Part shown: positions 58,048 to 64,000 of the stretch, piece by piece
Layout of the letters: every line of letters starts with the position of its first letter
Numbering within the stretch: position 1 is the stretch's first letter
Source: Burkholderia sp. IMCC1007
Lineage (GTDB): Bacteria > Pseudomonadota > Gammaproteobacteria > Burkholderiales > Burkholderiaceae
Assembly (NCBI RefSeq): GCF_027257875.1
Contig: NZ_JAPVQY010000022.1
Location: 1-64,000, forward strand
Length of the DNA stretch: 64,000 nt
Reading direction: 5' to 3'
Notes under the pieces: model-generated
What the model was told of the DNA's origin: nothing
Seen by the model: the letters and a program-made list of their open reading frames with translations, nothing else
Databases searched by the model: none
Position numbers and translations under genes: made by a program

Positions 58048-61000
58048 ATGGATTTCTCCCGATTCTTCATCGACCGTCCGATCTTCGCGGTCGTGCTGTC
58101 GATCGTGATCTTCGCGCTCGGCCTGATCTCGATCCCGATGCTGCCCGCCGGCGAATATCCGGAAGTCGTGCCGCCGAGCGTCGTCGTGCGTGCGACGTAT
58201 CCAGGCGCGAACCCGAAGGAAATCGCCGAATCGGTGGCCGAACCGCTGGAAGAGGCGATCAACGGCGTCGAAGGGATCATGTACATGAAGTCGGTTGCCG
58301 GCTCGGACGGCAGCCTGCAGGTCGTCGTCACGTTCCCGCAGGGCGTCGATCCCGACACGGCCGCGGTGCGTGTGCAGAACCGCGTGAGCCAGGCACTGTC
58401 GCGCCTGCCCGACGAGGTGCGGCAGTACGGCGTGACCACGCAGAAGCAGTCGCCGACGCCGCTGATGTACGTGAGCCTCCATTCGCCGGACAACAGCCGC
58501 GATTCGCTGTATCTGCGCAACTACCTGACGCTGCACGTGAAGGACGAACTGTCGCGGCTGACCGGCATCGGCGACGTCGGCGTGTACGGCTCCGGCGACT
58601 ACGCGATGCGGCTGTGGCTCGATCCGAACCGGCTCGCGTCGCGCGGCTTGGCCGCGAGCGACGTGATCGCCGCGGTGCGCGAGCAGAACGTGCAGGTGTC
58701 GGCCGGCCAGCTCGGCGCGGAGCCGTCGCCGAAGAAGAACGACTTCCTCGTGTCGATCAACGTGCGCGGCCGGCTGCGCACCGTGCAGGAGTTCGGCGAC
58801 ATCGTTCTGCGCAACGGCGACGACGGCCAGGTGGTGAAACTGTCCGACGTCGCGCGCATCGAGCTCGGCGCGGGCGACTACACGCTGCGTTCGTATTTCA
58901 ACGACAAGCATTCGGCGGTGGTCGGCATCTTCCTGTCGCCGGGCGCGAACGCGCTCGACGTCGCGAAGGCCGTGTATGCGAAGCTCGACGAACTGTCGAA
59001 GCGTTTCCCGCCGGGCGTCGCGTATCGCCCTGTATGGGATCCGACCGTGTTCGTGCGCGAATCGATCCGCGCGGTGCAGCACACGCTGATCGAGGCCGTC
59101 GTGCTGGTCGTGCTCGTCGTGATCCTGTTCCTGCAGACCTGGCGCGCGTCGATCATTCCGCTCGTCGCGGTGCCGGTGTCGGTGGTCGGCACGTTCGCGT
59201 GGCTCTATCTGCTCGGCTATTCGATCAACACGCTGACGCTGTTCGGGCTCGTGCTCGCGATCGGGATCGTCGTCGACGATGCGATCGTCGTCGTCGAGAA
59301 CGTCGAGCGCAACATCGCGCAAGGGTTGAGCCCGCGCGATGCCGCGCATCAGGCGATGCGCGAGGTGTCGGGGCCGATCGTCGCGATCGCGCTCGTGCTG
59401 TGTGCGGTGTTCGTGCCGATGGCGTTCATGTCGGGCGTCACCGGCCAGTTCTACAAGCAGTTCGCGGTGACGATCGCGATCTCCACGGTGATCTCCGCGA
59501 TCAACTCGCTGACGCTGTCGCCCGCGCTCGCCGCGAAGCTGCTGCGTCCGCGCGGCGCGCCGAAGGATGCGCTGACGCGTGCGCTCGACCGCGCATTCGG
59601 CTGGCTGTTTCGTCCGTTCAACCGCTTCTTCGAGCGCAGCGCCGATCGCTATCACGGCGTCGTCGGCCGCACGCTGAAGCGGCGCGGCGTGGTGTTCGCG
59701 GTCTATGCGGCGTTGCTCGCGGCCACTGCGCTGCTGTTCAACGCGGTGCCGGGCGGCTTCATCCCCGTGCAGGACAAGCTGTACCTGTTCGCCGGCGCGA
59801 AGCTGCCGGAAGGCGCATCGCTCGCGCGCACCAGCGCGGTGACCGAGCAGATGACGAAGATCGCGCTCGGCACCGACGGCGTCGAGATGGTGCCGGCGTT
59901 CGCCGGGCTGAATGCGCTGCAGGGGGTGAACACGCCGAACGTCACGAATTCGTACGTGATCCTGAAGCCGTTCGACCAGCGTCACCGCAGCGCCGCGCAG
60001 ATCAACGCGGACCTGAACGCGCGCTTCGCGGCGATCGGCGGCGGCATCACCTATGCGCTGATGCCGCCGCCGATCCAGGGCCTCGGCAACGGTTCGGGCT
60101 ACTCGCTGTATCTCGAGGATCGCGGCGGGCTCGGCTACGGCGCGCTGCAGAACGCGTTGACCGCATTCCAGGCCGCAGTCGCGAAGACGCCCGGGATGAG
60201 CTACCCGGTCAGCTCGTACCAGGCGAACATCCCGCAGCTCGAAGTGAAGGTCGACCGGCTGAAGGCGAAGGCGCAGGGCGTTGCGCTGACCGACCTGTTC
60301 AACACGTTGCAGGTGTATCTCGGCTCGATGTACGTGAACGACTTCAATGCATTCGGGCGCGTGTACCGCGTGATGGCGCAGGCCGACGCCGGCCATCGGC
60401 AGACGGCCGCCGACATCGCGAACCTGCGCACGCGCAACGCGAAGGGCGAGATGGTGCCGATCGGCTCGATGGTGACGGTGGCGCCCGCATACGGGCCGGA
60501 CCCGGTCGTGCGCTACAACGGCTATCCGGCCGCCGACCTGATCGGCGACGCCGACCCGAAGGTGATGTCGTCGTCGCAGACGATCGCGAAGCTGCAGCAG
60601 ATCGCGAAGGACGTGCTGCCGCCGGGCATCACGCTCGAATGGACCGACCTCAGCTACCAGCAGGTCACGCAGAGCAACGCGGCGATCGTCGTGTTCCCGC
60701 TCGCGGTGATGCTGGTGTTCCTCGTGCTCGCATCGTTGTACGAGAGCTGGACGTTGCCGCTCGCGGTGATCCTGATCGTGCCCGTGTGCATGTGCGCGGC
60801 GCTGTTCGGCGTGTGGCTGTCCGGCGGCGACAACAACGTGTTCGTGCAGGTCGGTCTCGTCGTGCTGATGGGGCTGGCGTGCAAGAACGCGATCCTGATC
60901 GTCGAATTCGCGCGCGAGCTCGAGATCCAGGGCGAGGGCGCGGTCGAAGCAGCGCTCGAAGCGTGCAAGCTGCGGCTGCGTCCGATCGTGATGACGTCGG

Positions 61001-61221
61001 TCGCGTTCATTGCGGGCTCGGTGCCGCTGCTGATCGGCAGCGGCGCGGGCAGCGAGGTGCGTGCGGCCACCGGCGTCACCGTGTTCGCCGGGATGCTGGG
61101 CGTCACGCTGTTCGGGCTGTTCCTGACGCCCGTGTTCTACGTGGCGATCCGCAAGCTCGCGGGCGGCACGCCGGCCGTCTGGAGCGAACAGCACGGCACC
61201 CTCGAAGGAGAAAACCGATGA
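58048..61221 (+). CDS. RND multidrug efflux pump (HAE1/MexF-like)
   Basis: A 1057-residue inner-membrane transporter of the hydrophobe/amphiphile efflux type. The start MDFSRFFIDRPIFAVVLSIVIF and FGLVLAIGIVVDDAIVVVENVERN, with the paired Asp of the proton relay in helix 4, are typical, as is the NAILIVEFAREL segment near helix 10. It closely follows MexF-type sequences. The size is normal for the family and no frame damage is visible. The adaptor gene ends 13 bp before it and the channel gene overlaps it by four bases. Substrates are likely redox-active drugs or secondary metabolites. Confidence 0.93.
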   Translation: MDFSRFFIDRPIFAVVLSIVIFALGLISIPMLPAGEYPEVVPPSVVVRATYPGANPKEIAESVAEPLEEAINGVEGIMYMKSVAGSDGSLQVVVTFPQGVDPDTAAVRVQNRVSQALSRLPDEVRQYGVTTQKQSPTPLMYVSLHSPDNSRDSLYLRNYLTLHVKDELSRLTGIGDVGVYGSGDYAMRLWLDPNRLASRGLAASDVIAAVREQNVQVSAGQLGAEPSPKKNDFLVSINVRGRLRTVQEFGDIVLRNGDDGQVVKLSDVARIELGAGDYTLRSYFNDKHSAVVGIFLSPGANALDVAKAVYAKLDELSKRFPPGVAYRPVWDPTVFVRESIRAVQHTLIEAVVLVVLVVILFLQTWRASIIPLVAVPVSVVGTFAWLYLLGYSINTLTLFGLVLAIGIVVDDAIVVVENVERNIAQGLSPRDAAHQAMREVSGPIVAIALVLCAVFVPMAFMSGVTGQFYKQFAVTIAISTVISAINSLTLSPALAAKLLRPRGAPKDALTRALDRAFGWLFRPFNRFFERSADRYHGVVGRTLKRRGVVFAVYAALLAATALLFNAVPGGFIPVQDKLYLFAGAKLPEGASLARTSAVTEQMTKIALGTDGVEMVPAFAGLNALQGVNTPNVTNSYVILKPFDQRHRSAAQINADLNARFAAIGGGITYALMPPPIQGLGNGSGYSLYLEDRGGLGYGALQNALTAFQAAVAKTPGMSYPVSSYQANIPQLEVKVDRLKAKAQGVALTDLFNTLQVYLGSMYVNDFNAFGRVYRVMAQADAGHRQTAADIANLRTRNAKGEMVPIGSMVTVAPAYGPDPVVRYNGYPAADLIGDADPKVMSSSQTIAKLQQIAKDVLPPGITLEWTDLSYQQVTQSNAAIVVFPLAVMLVFLVLASLYESWTLPLAVILIVPVCMCAALFGVWLSGGDNNVFVQVGLVVLMGLACKNAILIVEFARELEIQGEGAVEAALEACKLRLRPIVMTSVAFIAGSVPLLIGSGAGSEVRAATGVTVFAGMLGVTLFGLFLTPVFYVAIRKLAGGTPAVWSEQHGTLEGENR

Positions 61222-62738
61222 GCGCCGCTTTCCGTCTTTCCGCGCTCGCGATGTCGGTGACGCTCGCTGCCTGCGCGGTCGGCCCTGATTTCAAACGGCC
61301 CGATACAACCACGGCCGCGCGGTTCGCACGTGACGCACACCCGGCGACGCAGCGCGACACGGCGCCGGCCGGTACACGGCCCGATACGCAGCCCGATATG
61401 CCGCCCGACGCGTCGGCCGACGCCGACACCACGTTCTGGCGCGGCTTTGGCGATCCGGCGCTCACCCAGCTGATCGATGCGGCGCTCGCGGCGAACCAGG
61501 ATCTGCAGGTCGCCGTGTCGCGCTACGACGCGTCGAATGCGCTGCTGTCGCAAGCGACGTTCGACCGCTATCCGACGCTCACCGCGAGCGGCCAGATCGG
61601 CCATCAGCTGATGAGCAAGGATCAGGCGTTCGGCGCACCGCGCAGCCAGCGCGATACGCCGACGTCGAGCGTCGGGATCAATGCCGCATGGGAACTCGAC
61701 CTGTTCGGCCGCGTGCGTCGCTCGATCGAATCGCAGCGCGCGGAAACGGCGGCCAGCGCGGCCGACGTGCGCGCGGTGCGCGTTGCGATCGCGGGCGAGG
61801 TCGCGAGCACGTACGTCGATCTGCGCGGCTCGCAGGAGCGGTTGCGGATCGCTCGCGACAACGCCGACAACCAGAAGCAGACGCTCGCGCTGATCAATGC
61901 GCGCGTCGGCGCGGGGCGGGGCTCCGAACTCGATGCGGCGCGTGCGCGTGCGCAGTACGAATCGACGACGTCGCGGATCGCCGTGTACGAAGCGGCGATC
62001 GGCGTCGACGAACACCGGCTCGCCGTCCTGACCGGGCGGACGCCGGACGCGCTGATCGGCCGGTTCGACGTGCCCAACGGCGCGCCGGTGTCGTTGCCGG
62101 CGCTCACCGCGGACATCGATCCGGGCACGCCGGGCGATCTGCTGCGCCGGCGCCCGGACGTGGCTGCCGCCGAGGCGCGGCTGCATGCGGCGACCGCGCG
62201 GATCGGCGTCGCGACGGCCGACCTGTTTCCGCGCTTCACGCTGTCGGGCTTGCTCGGCAGCGCGACGAGCAGCTACGGGTTCTTTCGTGCGGGCAGCGAC
62301 ACGAACCTGATCGCGCTCGGCATCGACTGGTCGTTCCTCGACGTCGGCCGCGTGCGGGCGCGGATCGCCGCGAGCGACGCGCAAGCGGCCGGGCAGCTCG
62401 CGCAGTACCGGCAGACCGTGCTCGGCGCGCTGGAGGAAACCGAAAACGCGCTGCTGCGTGTCGCCCGCACGCGTGACGAGACCGCGCACCTCGTGCGCGC
62501 GGCCGACGACAGCGCGCGTGCCGCGCAGCTCGCGCAGGCCCGCTTCTCGGCCGGCGCGATCGACTACTACGAAGTGCTCGACGCGCAACGCACGCTGCTG
62601 CAGGCGCAGGACGCGGCCGCCGACGGGCAGATGCGCAGCGCGGCGTCGACTGTCGCGTTGTACAAGGCGCTCGCGGGCGGCTGGCCGGCGGGCACGGCGC
62701 AGCAGGTATCCGGCTCGGTTGCGCAGTCGCGGCCGTAA
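61218..62738 (+). CDS. RND efflux outer-membrane channel (OprM/NodT family)
   Basis: A 506-residue outer-membrane factor lipoprotein. The lipobox LAACAVGPDF puts the lipidated Cys at about residue 16. FWRGFGDPALTQLIDAALAANQDLQVAVSRYDAS and the repeated DLFPRFTLSGLLG / LALGIDWSFLD segments are OMF signatures, and the two long helical repeats are visible. It overlaps the pump stop (ATGA), with GAAGGAG as ribosome site. It is the third gene of the SoxR-controlled operon. Confidence 0.92.
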   Translation: MSAAFRLSALAMSVTLAACAVGPDFKRPDTTTAARFARDAHPATQRDTAPAGTRPDTQPDMPPDASADADTTFWRGFGDPALTQLIDAALAANQDLQVAVSRYDASNALLSQATFDRYPTLTASGQIGHQLMSKDQAFGAPRSQRDTPTSSVGINAAWELDLFGRVRRSIESQRAETAASAADVRAVRVAIAGEVASTYVDLRGSQERLRIARDNADNQKQTLALINARVGAGRGSELDAARARAQYESTTSRIAVYEAAIGVDEHRLAVLTGRTPDALIGRFDVPNGAPVSLPALTADIDPGTPGDLLRRRPDVAAAEARLHAATARIGVATADLFPRFTLSGLLGSATSSYGFFRAGSDTNLIALGIDWSFLDVGRVRARIAASDAQAAGQLAQYRQTVLGALEETENALLRVARTRDETAHLVRAADDSARAAQLAQARFSAGAIDYYEVLDAQRTLLQAQDAAADGQMRSAASTVALYKALAGGWPAGTAQQVSGSVAQSRP

Positions 62739-62829
62739 CGCGGGCGTGGGCCGTGCGGCAGGCGAAACGAGGGGCCCGCCGCGCGGCCCGACGCGCACGG
62801 AGTTTGCGCGTGCGCTCACGTGCTGACAC
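62739..62829. other. Short gap after the RND operon
   Basis: Arginine-rich frames only; no gene or clear terminator. The glutathione S-transferase remnant begins just after. Confidence 0.4.
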
Positions 62830-63003
62830 CGTCGCCGGGCCGACCTTGTGGATGTCCGCCGGCGAACAGCGCAGCCCGCCGCTCGTCGCGATCAACTCGA
62901 ACGGCAAGATCCCGACCGCGGGCTCGCCGACATCGACGCCCGGCCGGCCGTGCAACGGGGCCTGATCGCCTGCCACGCGCCGGCGGCCGCTCCCGCGCCC
63001 TGA
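62830..63003 (+). pseudogene. Glutathione S-transferase, internal deletion remnant
   Basis: The first frame reads GEQRSPPLVAINSNGKIP, matching the N-terminal thioredoxin-like domain of GSTs (position of the -NPNGKIP- loop with the cis-Pro). Soon after, in a frame shifted by two, LADIDARPAVQRGL matches the C-terminal ARPAVQRG signature near the end of a GST, followed by a tail and TGA at 63003. The remaining 170 or so residues between are missing. It is a pseudogene. The N-terminal 40 or so residues are also absent or diverged. Confidence 0.72.
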
Positions 63004-63206
63004 CATCGCATCGCCCGCGCCGCAGCGGCGGCGCGCGCTCCGCGCCGATTCGCTGCCGCAAAACATTGTTCTCCTTCGTCGTAAACGTCTCGAATGCGTG
63101 ATATTTGCGCCGCCTGATCCGGTTTAGAGTGGCCGCGAATCGATGACGATGTGTCGTATGGCCGCAGTCGCGGGCCGTACCGACGCACCAGAGGAGCTGG
63201 AGACAA

Positions 63207-64000
63207 ATGAGTGAAGGCAGGATTACGCAAGTCGAATCGTTCGGTTTCGAGCGCATTCCCGACGTATCGCGCTATGCGCGTCCGATCGATCTGTTCCGGC
63301 TGCTGTTCGGCGGCTGCAATACGTTTTCCACATCGGTGCTCGGCAGCTTTCCCGTGCTGGTCGGGCTGTCGTTCAAGGCGGGCGTCGCCGCGATCGTGCT
63401 CGGCGTGCTGGCCGGCACGTGCATCCTCGCGCCGATGAGCCTGTTCGGCCCGCGCAACGGCACGAGCGACCCGGTCTCGTCCGGCGCGCATTTCGGCATC
63501 CACGGCCGGATCGTCGGTTCGTTCCTCGCGCTGCTCACGTCGATCGCGTTCTTCTCGCTCGCGGTGTGGAGCTCGGGCGACGCGCTCGTCGGCGGTGCGC
63601 ACAACATGGTCGGCGTGCCGGTCAACGGCTTCACGCTCGGCGCTGCGTACATGGTGTTCGCGGTGCTGGTGCTGATCGTGTGCATCTACGGCTTCCGCTT
63701 CATGCTGTGGGTCAACAAGATCGCCGTGTGGGCCGCGAGCCTGCTGTTCGTCGCGGGCCTGTTCGCGTTCGCCGGGCGGTTCGACGTGAACTACGCGGGC
63801 ACGCTGAATCAGGGCAGTGCAGGTTTCTGGGCCGCGTTCGTCGGCGCGGTGCTGGTCGCGTTGAGCAACCCGGTGTCGTTCGCGTCGACGCTCGGCGACT
63901 GGGCGCGCTACATTCCGCAGCACACGCCGAAGCGGCGCGTGATGGGCGCCGTGTTCGCCGCGCAGATCGCGACCTTCGTGCCGTTCTTCTTCGGCCTCGC
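63207..64000 (+). CDS. NCS1-family nucleobase/cation permease (5-prime part)
   Basis: The gene runs off the right edge; 264 residues are visible. It starts MSEGRITQVESFGFERIPD with GAGGAG as ribosome site. The NCS1 pattern is evident: GGCNTFSTSVLGSFPVLVGLSFKAG near helix 1, GPRNGTSDPVSSGAHFGIHG, and DWARYIPQHTPKRR near the visible end. Such transporters import cytosine, purines, hydantoins or related compounds with Na+ or H+. The substrate cannot be fixed from this portion. The 203-bp upstream interval holds no other gene. Confidence 0.88.
   Translation, partial: MSEGRITQVESFGFERIPDVSRYARPIDLFRLLFGGCNTFSTSVLGSFPVLVGLSFKAGVAAIVLGVLAGTCILAPMSLFGPRNGTSDPVSSGAHFGIHGRIVGSFLALLTSIAFFSLAVWSSGDALVGGAHNMVGVPVNGFTLGAAYMVFAVLVLIVCIYGFRFMLWVNKIAVWAASLLFVAGLFAFAGRFDVNYAGTLNQGSAGFWAAFVGAVLVALSNPVSFASTLGDWARYIPQHTPKRRVMGAVFAAQIATFVPFFFGL

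Noticed and set aside
57754-61194. 1146-codon antisense ORF opposite the RND pump
   Set aside because: High-GC coding DNA produces long open antisense frames. The product is Arg/His-rich without domains, and the sense strand encodes an intact RND pump.
1-64000. tRNA, rRNA or riboswitch genes
   Set aside because: None was recognised by eye. A covariance-model scan with tRNAscan and Rfam would be needed to exclude small RNAs.

Overview
The window is high-GC DNA (roughly 65-70 percent across most of it) with gene families, codon usage and layouts typical of Burkholderia, most likely the Burkholderia cepacia complex: a DUF3331 protein, a Porin_4-type porin, CreBCD, many LysR regulators, and dense catabolic and efflux modules. 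No rRNA, tRNA, CRISPR array or intact insertion sequence was seen. The species call is inference from gene content.

Layout. 1-3.5 kb is the edge of a type VI secretion module: the end of hcp, a large effector with M23-like, LysM-like and GH19-like regions, and a short exported protein that is probably its immunity partner, the last part unusually AT-rich. 3.6-4.2 kb carries an IS256-family scar. 4.2-20.8 kb holds a sterol-desaturase-type hydroxylase, SDR enzymes, the creBCD envelope-stress system (damaged at the creB/creC junction, with a six-copy cre-tag array before creD), LysR regulators and a DUF2848/MHS-transporter cluster. 21.0-28.3 kb is an amine catabolism cluster (LuxR, aldehyde dehydrogenase, class III aminotransferase, APC permease, DUF3156, AraC), followed by a porin. 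29.7-33.3 kb holds an orphan zinc-ribbon protein with an ADP-ribosyltransferase-like HGT motif, LysE, GNAT and an ArsR/old-yellow-enzyme pair.

33.6-40.3 kb is the most interesting block. A consensus sigma-54 promoter precedes five co-oriented genes (CoA ligase, crotonase, HAD hydrolase, periplasmic binding protein, FlK-like hotdog thioesterase), followed by a sigma-54 activator. The ligase-crotonase-thioesterase plan resembles hydrolytic CoA-dependent dehalogenation pathways, but the substrate is unknown.

40.4-56.2 kb contains a patatin lipase, a Pho-box-preceded phosphate pair (metallophosphoesterase and cupredoxin facing a deleted pit gene), an ABC importer, an RpiR / gamma-glutamyltransferase / glutamate symporter module, TetR/ndh, and a LysR/SDR pair whose SDR leader and first codons are tandemly triplicated. 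56.3-62.7 kb is a SoxR-controlled RND efflux operon with a recognisable soxbox promoter. The window ends in an NCS1 permease.

A pattern across the window is the presence of genes reduced to their ends: creB/creC, an MFS transporter, pit, and a glutathione S-transferase each keep terminal segments while interior sequence is missing. Short tandem arrays, several with 9-bp units, sit between genes.
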